Source: Epilithonimonas xixisoli (GTDB lineage: Bacteria > Bacteroidota > Bacteroidia > Flavobacteriales > Weeksellaceae). From it: a stretch of 64,000 nt of DNA. Numbering within the stretch: position 1 is the first letter of the stretch; every line of letters begins with the position of its first letter. Of the stretch, positions 1 to 8,399 are shown in pieces. Location of the stretch: contig NZ_SOEO01000003.1 of assembly GCF_004365655.1 (NCBI RefSeq), positions 496,001 to 560,000 of the forward strand. The letters are read 5' to 3'. The position numbers and the translations under genes are program-made. Below the pieces are notes generated by a model. The model worked only from the letters and a program-made list of their open reading frames with translations, was not told the DNA's origin and made no database searches.

Positions 1-3000
1 ATAGAATATAGTCTTACATCTGGTTTCACAGGTGGTACAGGAGCACAAGTAGCTGGGACAGGTTTTAGTGGTTCTGCTGGTGGAACTTTTAGTACAACTC
101 TTAGTGGACTAAATCCATCTACAACATATTATTACAGAGCATATGCAACTAATGCTGGAGGAACGACTTACTACTCGACTGTAAGTAATTTTACTACAGC
201 GTGTGCAATTGCTAATTTGCCATTAATTCAGGGATTTAATGCTGCGACTATTCCTACTTGCTGGTCTCAACAAAATGTTTCTGGAAGTTTAGCTATAACA
301 TTTCCTACGAGTGGCTCAAACCCAACCGTTTCTGCTCCTTTTGAGGGGACAAATATGGTTTATTATAATTCATATAATAATACTTCAGCAACAAGACTAG
401 TTAGTTTGCCGCTTACTTCAACTGGAGTGGCTAGTGTAGATGTACAATTTCAATGGTACCATTCCGCACTTGGAGGAGCTACTTCTTATTTAACTGAAGG
501 TGTTACCGTACAATATTCAACAAATGGAACTACTTGGATAGATGCTGGCCCACAAATATTACGATATAATGCAACAACAGGATGGAGTTTAAAAAAACTT
601 ACTTTGCCTGCTGGTGCTGGAAATCAACCTATTTTATATGTCGGATTTTTATTGCGTGGAAATACTGGATACAATATTTATATAGATGCCGTCGACATCC
701 GTTCAACACCAACCGACGCAGTTGATTACGCCAATATCCAATATCCAGGAGTTTCTACGACAACCACTGGAACAGCAGTTGAAATTTATGGACAAACTTA
801 TGAGCCAGGCGTAACACCAGGAGCTGGAGCAGGAGCAGGATTACAAGTATGGTATTCAAAAAATGCAACAGATGTAGATCCATCATCTGCGGCGTGGACT
901 GGTTCTTGGATTTCCGCAACTTATCATGGAGAGTCTGGAAATAACGACGAATGGAAAGGTAGTATTACACCTATATCTGGACAAGCCGATACTTATTACT
1001 CTTTCCGTTACCAACTGAACGGCGGACCAATGAAATATGGTGGCTACTCAGCAAGCGGTGGTGGTTTCTGGGATGGAACGACTAACAAAAACGGAAAACT
1101 AAGTGTAAACTACGAAGTTTATACAACAGCTGTTACCCCTAATAATACTGTGAATAATTCTATTGATGTATATTTCAAGGATTATGTTCCGGGGTCGGAT
1201 TTCTACACCAGCGGACAAGCGGAAATATGGATGTATGCGGGTGCTCGTGTAGGTGCTACAACCTTCAATCATACAGGGGCTCAAAACTTTGGTGATAGAG
1301 CTACATTGGTAAAATTTGTTCAGCAGACTGATCCGACCATTTATAAAGCAACTATTAAATTTGCTGATGTACTTTGTGTCAACAATACCACAGATATTAT
1401 CACAGGTATTGATCTTAATTTCCAAAATCAATATTATACAAGTGGTGGTGTTGGATCCAATAACCAAACTGAGAATTTGTTCTTAGACCTTGGGGATGCA
1501 ACTGTGAGCGTGAGTGCTCCAACAGTAGCACCTGCAACTACAGTTACTACAACCACTGCAACGATCAACTGGACTGCACCTGCAACCGGCGCAATAAAAG
1601 GTTATGATTATTATTACAGCACAACTAACACAGCACCATCTGCTGGAACTACGCCAAGCGGAGCAGTTGTTGGGAATGTTTTGACTGCAAATCTATCAGC
1701 ACTCTCAGCTGGAACTACCTATTATTTTTGGGTAAGAACGAAAGGGTGTGGAGCGGCTGTTAGTGCTTGGAGTAGTAGAGAGACTTTTACAACATCTTGT
1801 GTTGTAACTCCTATTGCAATAGCAGAAGGATTTAATTCTGCAACCATACCTAATTGTTGGAAAGTTCAATTTCCGTCAAGTACAAGAATTAGTTTTGTTG
1901 CAAGTGGAACAAATCCTACAACTTCTACACAAGAAGGAGATCATATGGTAAGATTTAATTCTTTTAATACTTCTGAAGATGAAAGATTATCAAGTATGCC
2001 TTTATCCTCTTTGGGAAATACAAGTGTTGATGTGGAATTTTATTTTAATAGAGATAATGGGTATTCTACGACTGCAACAACAGAAGGTGTTCAAGTGCAA
2101 TATTCCCTTGATGGGACAAGTTGGGTAAATGCAGGATCTTTCATTCCTAGGTATAGTGCAACTGTATCCGGATGGGAAAAACAAGTAGTTACTATTCCTA
2201 GCGCTTTGGCAAACAGTAGTAATTTCTTTATAGGTTTTAATTTCTTAGGCAGTAATGGAAATAATATGTTTCTAGATACTGTGAAAATACAGCCTACTCC
2301 AGATCCAATTACCATTACATCTTCTGTGACATTACCAATTTGTAGTGGATCTTCTACTACACTTACCGCTTCTAGTGCGACAGCTTACTCTTACACTTGG
2401 TCACCGGCAACAGGGTTGAGTTCTACGACAGGTGCAAGTGTGGTAGCAAGTCCTACGGCTACAACAACTTATACGGTTACGGGTAATTCTGGTTTAGTTA
2501 CTACAACACAAAATATTACGGTTACAGTTAATCCGGCGCCAACAGACATCATACTGACATCGACATTATCTCCAGTTGGAGCTGATGCTTGTGTCTTGGA
2601 TTATGTTAAATTGGATGTTTCGGGAAGTTTGGCTATACCAATTGTAAATGAAGGCTTTGAAAATGGTAATACAAAATTTGATTTATTTGCATCGCCGTTA
2701 GCAAATTCTAATTTTACAATTATTAGTTCTAATTCATCCGAAGGCACAAAATCTATTAGATTGAATTATTCCGGTTCTGCAAATGGTTATATGGATATGG
2801 AATTATCATCACCAATTGATCTTACTAATGCAGCAAATGCAACTCTAACTTTTGATCATATTGCTGCAATGGAAGGATTGGATTATGATTACGGAAATCT
2901 TTATTATTCGATAGATGGTACAAACTTCAACTTAATGCCCATGTCCTTTTATTCTGGAGTGGGGTCTACAGATATAAACTATATTCAGTTTGATATGGAT

Positions 3001-5139
3001 AGTTATCCAAATTGGAGCAGTTTCACTAATTCTTCAATTCCTAATAATTCTATGTGGAAGTCTGAGGTTATAGATTTGTCTTCTTTAGCTGGTAATTCTC
3101 AAGTTTACATTGGTTTTGAAATGAGTCATGATAATTCTGGTAATTATTATGGATGGTTAATTGATAATGTAAAAGTAAATGTAACACCAAAAATTACTTG
3201 GACTCCAGTCACAGGGTTATATACCGATGCAACATTAACTATTCCTTATGTTGCTTCGACAAATGCAACAACTGTTTACGCAGCACCATCAATCGCAACC
3301 ACTTACGAGGCGAAATCCACATTAGGGACATGTGAAAAAACAGCTACTTCTGCATCTATCCAAAGATTAAAACATGAGTTCCGAGGAACTGTAGATAATC
3401 TGTGGAGCAATAATGGCAACTGGTTTCCAACAATGGTTCCGGATGCTGACAAGTGTGTGAGCGTTCCGGCTACAAAATCAGTTGTTATCAACATCAATAA
3501 CGCAGAAGCCAAATCATTGACCATCGCAGAAACAGGAAAAGTTAACATCAATGCAAACAGCTCTCTAAAAGTGACAGATGCTATTAATATTACCAATAAT
3601 GTAAACAATGACAATTTGGTATTGGAAAGCGATGCTACATTATTGCAAACTAATCCAGTATCCAACGCAGGAAAAATTCTTGTGAAACGTGATACACACA
3701 TGCGTAAGATGGATTACACATATTGGGGAACACCTGTGACAGGACAAAATTTATTAAATACTTCTGGTGGAGCTAATGCTACATTACACAATCTAGGAGG
3801 ATTTTCCGAAGGGACACCTAACAGCAGAATCTATGAGTACAACGAGCCAAATGATAAATTTAAAGCAGCAACAGACGCTAAATTTATCCCTGCAAAAGCT
3901 TATGCGATTAGAGGAAAAGATAGATATTTGGTAGATTACCCATCAAATGTGCCTGTAGCAGATCAATTTACTTTCACAGGAATTGCAAACAATGGTACTT
4001 ACAGCGTAGGAATTCAAAAGTCTAAAAATACTTTTATTGGAACAACTGAATATACACACGGTTATAATATGATTGGAAATCCATACCCATCCAATATCGA
4101 CTTTATCAAATTCTTTAATTTAGATCACGGTGATGGAAAGAAGAATAGCGATCATATTTTGGGTAAAGCTTGGTTCTGGACCAATGTGCCTGGAGCGCCA
4201 ACATCTCAAGGTGGGTCTGCATATACACCAAATAATTATGCAATTTTGTCTCTTGCCGGAGGAGTGCCTGCAACTGGAGTAGATGGTAATGAGACAGAAA
4301 GCCCAACACTGGATATTCCAAACGAGTTTATAAAAGTGGCTCAAGGTTTCATCGTAGAAATGAAAGGAACTGCACCTACAGGAACTACGCCAAACACGGC
4401 TATTTTGAAGTTTGATAACTCCATTAGAACCAATAACAACACAGGGTATTTTTATAATAGTAAAAATTCACAAAGTGGAATCAACCGTTATTGGCTGAAA
4501 TTGACATCGCCATTTAATATTGTGAATACAATCCTCGTGGCGCATATGGATGGTGCCACCAATAATTATGATGCAGATTATGATGCGGATCTTCTATCGA
4601 TAGGTGATGATTCTTTCTATTCCAAACTGAATACTCAGAAACTTCAGATTCAGGCTAGAAACAATCCGCTTAACTTGGAAGATATTATTCCTTTGGGAAC
4701 CAAATACTCTACGACTGGAACTTATAAAATTTCATTGGGGAAAAGCGAAGGTGTGTTCTCGTCCAATCAGCAGATTTATTTGGTAGATAAGATCAATAAT
4801 ACTTACACAGATCTTACTGCGCAGGATTACACATTCACGGCAAACAAAGGGATCGATGATGCAAGATTTGAGATTGTTTATAAAAATAAAGAAGTTCTTG
4901 GAAACGATGCATTTGCAAAATCTGATTTTGTAGTTTATAAAGACGGGAACCATTTTGTAGTGAAGTCTTCTAAAAATCTGGGTAGAGTAGAGTTGTATGA
5001 TATCAGCGGAAGATTGGTGCAATCCAACAAAACGTCTGACAAAGAAATAAGATTGGATGCAGCCTTGATTCCTTCCGGTGTTTATATCATAAAAGCTGAA
5101 AATTCAGGAATTACTAGAACAAAGAAGATAATTAAATAG
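1..5139 (+). CDS. Large T9SS-secreted modular surface protein (5' end outside window)
   Basis: The frame is open from base 1 with no start that makes sense, so the N-terminus lies left of the window; 1712 residues are visible. Modules in order: the end of a fibronectin type III domain (residues about 1-68); a jelly-roll (MAM/cleaved-adhesin-like) domain opening with GFNAATIPTCW; a beta-rich segment; a second FN3 domain (about 503-600); a second jelly-roll opening with GFNSATIPNCW; a PKD/Ig-like stretch rich in Ser and Thr; a third jelly-roll-like region (about 875-1060); a long segment with a W-S-x-x-x-N-W motif typical of flavobacterial surface proteins; and a C-terminal type A T9SS sorting domain (last about 70 residues, LYDISGRLV then PSGVYIIKA). 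Such proteins cross the outer membrane by T9SS and are then anchored or released. No catalytic motif was recognised, so an adhesin or matrix role is inference. It is followed by an AT-rich gap without a clear terminator. Confidence 0.88.
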   Translation: MEYSLTSGFTGGTGAQVAGTGFSGSAGGTFSTTLSGLNPSTTYYYRAYATNAGGTTYYSTVSNFTTACAIANLPLIQGFNAATIPTCWSQQNVSGSLAITFPTSGSNPTVSAPFEGTNMVYYNSYNNTSATRLVSLPLTSTGVASVDVQFQWYHSALGGATSYLTEGVTVQYSTNGTTWIDAGPQILRYNATTGWSLKKLTLPAGAGNQPILYVGFLLRGNTGYNIYIDAVDIRSTPTDAVDYANIQYPGVSTTTTGTAVEIYGQTYEPGVTPGAGAGAGLQVWYSKNATDVDPSSAAWTGSWISATYHGESGNNDEWKGSITPISGQADTYYSFRYQLNGGPMKYGGYSASGGGFWDGTTNKNGKLSVNYEVYTTAVTPNNTVNNSIDVYFKDYVPGSDFYTSGQAEIWMYAGARVGATTFNHTGAQNFGDRATLVKFVQQTDPTIYKATIKFADVLCVNNTTDIITGIDLNFQNQYYTSGGVGSNNQTENLFLDLGDATVSVSAPTVAPATTVTTTTATINWTAPATGAIKGYDYYYSTTNTAPSAGTTPSGAVVGNVLTANLSALSAGTTYYFWVRTKGCGAAVSAWSSRETFTTSCVVTPIAIAEGFNSATIPNCWKVQFPSSTRISFVASGTNPTTSTQEGDHMVRFNSFNTSEDERLSSMPLSSLGNTSVDVEFYFNRDNGYSTTATTEGVQVQYSLDGTSWVNAGSFIPRYSATVSGWEKQVVTIPSALANSSNFFIGFNFLGSNGNNMFLDTVKIQPTPDPITITSSVTLPICSGSSTTLTASSATAYSYTWSPATGLSSTTGASVVASPTATTTYTVTGNSGLVTTTQNITVTVNPAPTDIILTSTLSPVGADACVLDYVKLDVSGSLAIPIVNEGFENGNTKFDLFASPLANSNFTIISSNSSEGTKSIRLNYSGSANGYMDMELSSPIDLTNAANATLTFDHIAAMEGLDYDYGNLYYSIDGTNFNLMPMSFYSGVGSTDINYIQFDMDSYPNWSSFTNSSIPNNSMWKSEVIDLSSLAGNSQVYIGFEMSHDNSGNYYGWLIDNVKVNVTPKITWTPVTGLYTDATLTIPYVASTNATTVYAAPSIATTYEAKSTLGTCEKTATSASIQRLKHEFRGTVDNLWSNNGNWFPTMVPDADKCVSVPATKSVVININNAEAKSLTIAETGKVNINANSSLKVTDAINITNNVNNDNLVLESDATLLQTNPVSNAGKILVKRDTHMRKMDYTYWGTPVTGQNLLNTSGGANATLHNLGGFSEGTPNSRIYEYNEPNDKFKAATDAKFIPAKAYAIRGKDRYLVDYPSNVPVADQFTFTGIANNGTYSVGIQKSKNTFIGTTEYTHGYNMIGNPYPSNIDFIKFFNLDHGDGKKNSDHILGKAWFWTNVPGAPTSQGGSAYTPNNYAILSLAGGVPATGVDGNETESPTLDIPNEFIKVAQGFIVEMKGTAPTGTTPNTAILKFDNSIRTNNNTGYFYNSKNSQSGINRYWLKLTSPFNIVNTILVAHMDGATNNYDADYDADLLSIGDDSFYSKLNTQKLQIQARNNPLNLEDIIPLGTKYSTTGTYKISLGKSEGVFSSNQQIYLVDKINNTYTDLTAQDYTFTANKGIDDARFEIVYKNKEVLGNDAFAKSDFVVYKDGNHFVVKSSKNLGRVELYDISGRLVQSNKTSDKEIRLDAALIPSGVYIIKAENSGITRTKKIIK

Positions 5140-5249
5140 AAATTAAGTTAAAATAATTGTTAATATTATTTAATGTTAATAATTTTTAGAATTTTTAGAA
5201 TTTTTTATATATTTACAACCTGAAAAATATGCTTAGTTTTAAACTACCG

Positions 5250-5573
5250 ATGAAAAAATATTTGACCTTAATTTACATAACCTTGAGTGTTATGACATTT
5301 GCTCAGTTTCAAGACAATGTCTTTGAAAAAGATAGGACTGTGCAGCAACAATCAGAGTTAAGTAATTCTGCTCAAGTAGAATCCAATGGTTCCGCCGAGG
5401 AAGGAAATCCATCTTCTTTTGGAAATGGCATGCCAGATCCGGGAGATCAGGAAGAAGGTCCAGGTAACCCGGGAGAGCCTGTTCCTATCGATGGATATGT
5501 TCCATTGCTTATCATTGGTGGATTGACTTTGATGGTTTACTATCAAAGAAGAAATAAAAAAATTAATATTTAA
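5250..5573 (+). CDS. Small secreted protein with PEP-CTERM-like (PID-type) C-terminal tail
   Basis: This 107-residue product starts with a signal peptide (MKKYLTLIYITLSVMTFAQF), continues through a low-complexity acidic Gly/Pro/Glu-rich middle (PDPGDQEEGPGNPGEPVP), and ends in a three-part tail: a PID motif, one hydrophobic helix (YVPLLIIGGLTLMVYY) and a basic end (QRRNKK). That is the layout of exosortase/PEP-CTERM-type sorting signals, and short flavobacterial proteins of this kind carry a PID motif. An ATG also exists at 5229, but the signal peptide begins at 5250. A weak -7-like box (TATATTTA, 5208-5215) would put transcription start close to 5222. The gene sits directly before the polysaccharide locus, where PEP-CTERM proteins are often found. 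No exosortase gene is visible in the window. Function unknown; the sorting assignment is an inference. Confidence 0.75.
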   Translation: MKKYLTLIYITLSVMTFAQFQDNVFEKDRTVQQQSELSNSAQVESNGSAEEGNPSSFGNGMPDPGDQEEGPGNPGEPVPIDGYVPLLIIGGLTLMVYYQRRNKKINI

Positions 5574-5577
5574 ATAT

Positions 5578-5612
5578 CAAATCCGGAATTGTAAAATTTC
5601 GGATTTGTTTTT
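5578..5612 (+). terminator. Rho-independent terminator just before pglC
   Basis: CAAATCCG pairs perfectly with CGGATTTG across a 14-base interval that can extend the stem with AATT pairs, followed by five T residues. It ends only 6 bases before the next start codon, so transcripts of the polysaccharide genes must read through it or start inside it. Confidence 0.75.
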
Positions 5613-5618
5613 CAAACT

Positions 5619-6227
5619 ATGTACAGAGATATTCTTAAGTCCATCTTTGATTTTTCATTGGCCTTGGTAATGGTTATTTTGCTTTCTCCGGTTTTTATTT
5701 TATTGATTGTCTTTTTGTACCTATTCAATCAAAAGAATGTTTTCTTTTTTCAGCAAAGGCCGGGTAAGAACGAAAGAGTTTTTAAGATTATCAAATTTAA
5801 AACGATGACAGATGAGCGGGATGCGAATGGTGACCTTTTGCCAGACGAATTCAGGCTCACGAGAATGGGGAAATTTGTAAGAAAAACATCTTTGGACGAG
5901 TTGCCTCAATTAATCAATGTTTTGAAAGGCGACATGAGCTTCATAGGTCCAAGACCACTTTTGGTAAGCTACTTATCTTTGTATAATGACGCTCAGAAAA
6001 GAAGACATCTTGTAAAGCCAGGCATCACAGGCTGGGCACAAGTCAATGGAAGAAATGCAATTAGTTGGGAGAAAAAATTTGAGTTAGATGTTTGGTATGT
6101 GGATCATATCAGTCTTGCATTAGATTTTAAAATCTTCTTATTAACCATAAAAAAGGTGATTAAATCTGAGGGTATTAATACAGTAGGACAAGCTACCACA
6201 AAAAATTTTGAAGGCAGTAATGGATAA
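5619..6227 (+). CDS. pglC: PglC/WcaJ-type undecaprenyl-phosphate sugar-1-phosphate transferase
   Basis: This 202-residue protein is the length of a minimal monotopic phosphoglycosyl transferase (PglC size, without the extra N-terminal membrane domain of WcaJ/WbaP). It has one N-terminal membrane segment (about residues 8-35), then the family blocks [20 protein letters not shown], the [19 protein letters not shown] block with its catalytic Asp-Glu pair, FIGPRPLL, and [14 protein letters not shown]. The enzyme moves a sugar 1-phosphate from a UDP-sugar to undecaprenyl phosphate on the inner face of the cytoplasmic membrane, the first committed step of glycan assembly. The following pglD, pglE and pglF genes make the substrate UDP-di-N-acetylbacillosamine in known Pgl pathways, so that is the probable donor; the sequence alone does not prove the sugar. 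Confidence 0.9.
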   Translation: MYRDILKSIFDFSLALVMVILLSPVFILLIVFLYLFNQKNVFFFQQRPGKNERVFKIIKFKTMTDERDANGDLLPDEFRLTRMGKFVRKTSLDELPQLINVLKGDMSFIGPRPLLVSYLSLYNDAQKRRHLVKPGITGWAQVNGRNAISWEKKFELDVWYVDHISLALDFKIFLLTIKKVIKSEGINTVGQATTKNFEGSNG

Positions 6228-6831
6228 GAAAGTTTGTTTCATAGGTGCAGGTGGTCATGCAAAAGTTGTGATAGAAATTGCAGAGATATTGGATTATGAG
6301 ATTGAGGCCATCTACGATCAAAATACTAATGTTAACAGTGTTTTAAATTATCCTGTTTCGCATCATTTTGAGAATCTCCAATTTCAAAAAAATGTAATTT
6401 TAGCGTTAGGAAATAATCAAAATCGCAAATCAAATTCTGAACTTTTTTCAACGGCACAATTTAATTTGATCCATCCTTCTGTCGTGCTTTCTAAGTCTGC
6501 AGAAGTTGGATTTGGTACTGTAATGATGGCGGGCGCAATTGTTAATTCATCAACAAAAATTGGAAAGCACTGTATTGTTAATACCTCTGCAAGTATAGAT
6601 CACGATTGTGTAATTGAAGACTTTGTTCATATCTCACCCAAAGCTGCTTTGGCGGGAAATGTAACAGTACGGGAAGGTGCGCAAGTGGGAATTGGCGCTT
6701 GCGTGAAGCAGAATGTAACTATTGGTAGATGGGCTGTAATAGGTGCAGGAGCGGTAGTGATAAAAGATGTCCCGGATAATGCCATAATGGTTGGGAATCC
6801 TGCTAAGTATCTAAAAAATAATATTTTGTGA
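6220..6831 (+). CDS. pglD: PglD/NeuD-family sugar-nucleotide O/N-acetyltransferase
   Basis: A 203-residue acetyltransferase with an N-terminal Rossmann-like sugar-nucleotide domain ([17 protein letters not shown]) and a C-terminal left-handed beta-helix of hexapeptide repeats, including the catalytic-region His of the [19 protein letters not shown] block and the end motif [14 protein letters not shown]. In the Pgl pathway PglD acetylates the 4-amino group of UDP-4-amino-6-deoxy-GlcNAc using acetyl-CoA. The ATG at 6220 lies inside the end of pglC (8-base overlap), so the two are translationally coupled; an upstream TTG at 6208 in the same frame is less likely. It is followed by an unusually long gap before pglE. 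Confidence 0.88.
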   Translation: MDKKVCFIGAGGHAKVVIEIAEILDYEIEAIYDQNTNVNSVLNYPVSHHFENLQFQKNVILALGNNQNRKSNSELFSTAQFNLIHPSVVLSKSAEVGFGTVMMAGAIVNSSTKIGKHCIVNTSASIDHDCVIEDFVHISPKAALAGNVTVREGAQVGIGACVKQNVTIGRWAVIGAGAVVIKDVPDNAIMVGNPAKYLKNNIL

Positions 6832-7220
6832 AAACAAATAGAAGTTGATTTTTATTAGTGATGAAAAAAATTGCAATAAAATTGCATTTGGATTAATGAT
6901 TTCATTTAACTAAAAATGTTTTTAGACTTTAATCTGTTTTTTCAATTTAAATACTTAAATTTGCTGATAATTAAAAAGTGTTAAAATTTTCCTAAAAAAT
7001 GGAAAAATGTTTAAGACTTTAGGTATATTGATTTTTGAATTTAGATTTCTTTTCTTGAAAAAAAGAAAATATTAAAAAAGTAACTCATAACACAAATGTT
7101 TTGAAAATAGTATGCACAAATTATGTTTCAGGTTTGCTCTTGGCAATTTAAAATGTAGAATAGTAAAAGGTTTTTGTTTGTGCATGTTTTTAAAACCTAT
7201 AACAATAATTAATTGTAATT
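6832..7220 (+). other. 389-bp AT-rich intergenic gap inside the polysaccharide locus
   Basis: No convincing gene is seen. The stretch is very AT-rich. It contains a match to the -7 box (TAAATTTG near 6954-6961) without a good -33 element, and a weak AT hairpin near 7050-7068 (TTTTCTT against AAGAAAA). The only small reading frame with an ATG near the left end is 11 codons. It may carry an internal promoter or untranslated leader for pglE. Confidence 0.4.
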
Positions 7221-8357
7221 GTGAAATCTAAAATTTGGTTATCGTCACCACATATGGGTGGTGGAGAAATGAAGTACATTCAACAGGCGTTTGATGAGAA
7301 TTGGATTTCTCCATTGGGTCCAAATGTGAATGGCTTTGAAGCTGATCTTGAAAACTTTTTGAGTGAAGGAGTGCATGTAGCCGCATTAATGTCTGGAACG
7401 TCTGCGATACATATTGCTCTAATGTTGTTGAAAGTGGTACCTGGGGATGATGTTATTTGTCAGTCTCTTACTTTTTCGGCCTCTGCAAATCCAATATTAT
7501 ACATGGGTGCAAACCCTGTCTTCATAGATAGTGAAAAAGATACTTGGAATCTCTGTCCCATAGCTTTAGAAGAAGCTATTGAAGAAGGAATAAAAAATGG
7601 TAAAAAACCCAAAGCAATAATCGCTGTCAGTATTTATGGGATGCCTTATAAAATTGAAGAAATAAGAGCGATTTCTAATAAGTATGAGATTCCGATTATA
7701 GAGGATAGTGCAGAGGCACTGGGAAGTACTTATAAAAATAGAAAATGTGGAACCTTTGGTGATCTCTCTATTTTAAGTTTTAATGGTAACAAAATTATAA
7801 CTTCATCTGGAGGAGGAGCACTTGTTGTAAAGAATAGAAAGTATAAAGATAAAGCTGTGTTCTTATCTACGCAAGCAAAAGATGAGGCACCGCATTATCA
7901 GCATTCCGAATTGGGATATAATTATAGATTGAGTAATGTTTGTGCAGGAATTGGAAGAGGGCAAATGGAAGTTCTGGAAGATAGAATTGCGCAAAGAAGA
8001 GCTAATAATGAGTTTTATAAAAATATCTTTAAAGATATTGATGCGGTTACAGTTTTTTCCGAACCAAATGAAGATTATTTCTCTAATTTCTGGTTAACAA
8101 ATATTATAATAGATCCATCAGCAGGTTCTGCTACAAGAGAAACTTTGAGATTGAAACTTTTGGAAGAAGGCATAGAGTCAAGACCATTGTGGAAGCCTTT
8201 GCACTTGCAACCAATTTTTAAATCTGCAAAGTTCTTTGGAAATGGTGTCTGTGAAAAATTATTTAATAATGGCCTATGTTTGCCATCTGGTTCTAATCTT
8301 ACCACAGAAGAAAAAGATAGAATAGCAAAATGTATTAGATCCTGTTTTGAAAAATAG
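7221..8357 (+). CDS. pglE: PglE-like DegT/DnrJ/EryC1 sugar aminotransferase
   Basis: A 378-residue PLP-dependent aminotransferase of the DegT/DnrJ/EryC1 family. Visible blocks are the N-terminal WLSSPHMGGGEMKYI, the substrate/PLP loop MSGTSAIHIAL, IIEDSAEALGS (PLP-binding Asp), and SFNGNKIITSSGGGA with the Schiff-base lysine at K191. In the Pgl pathway the enzyme transfers an amino group from glutamate to C4 of UDP-4-keto-6-deoxy-GlcNAc. The start is GTG; no ATG in frame lies upstream and the family N-terminus begins here. It lies between pglD and pglF, which supports the substrate assignment. The long untranslated gap upstream suggests its own regulation. Confidence 0.9.
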   Translation: MKSKIWLSSPHMGGGEMKYIQQAFDENWISPLGPNVNGFEADLENFLSEGVHVAALMSGTSAIHIALMLLKVVPGDDVICQSLTFSASANPILYMGANPVFIDSEKDTWNLCPIALEEAIEEGIKNGKKPKAIIAVSIYGMPYKIEEIRAISNKYEIPIIEDSAEALGSTYKNRKCGTFGDLSILSFNGNKIITSSGGGALVVKNRKYKDKAVFLSTQAKDEAPHYQHSELGYNYRLSNVCAGIGRGQMEVLEDRIAQRRANNEFYKNIFKDIDAVTVFSEPNEDYFSNFWLTNIIIDPSAGSATRETLRLKLLEEGIESRPLWKPLHLQPIFKSAKFFGNGVCEKLFNNGLCLPSGSNLTTEEKDRIAKCIRSCFEK

Positions 8358-8399
8358 ACTTCATCTTTACAGGCAATTTGCTAAAAAAAAACTAATAAT

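Noticed and set aside
3303-3701. Minus-strand 132-codon frame in the T9SS protein gene
   Set aside because: Antisense shadow; no start context or family resemblance.
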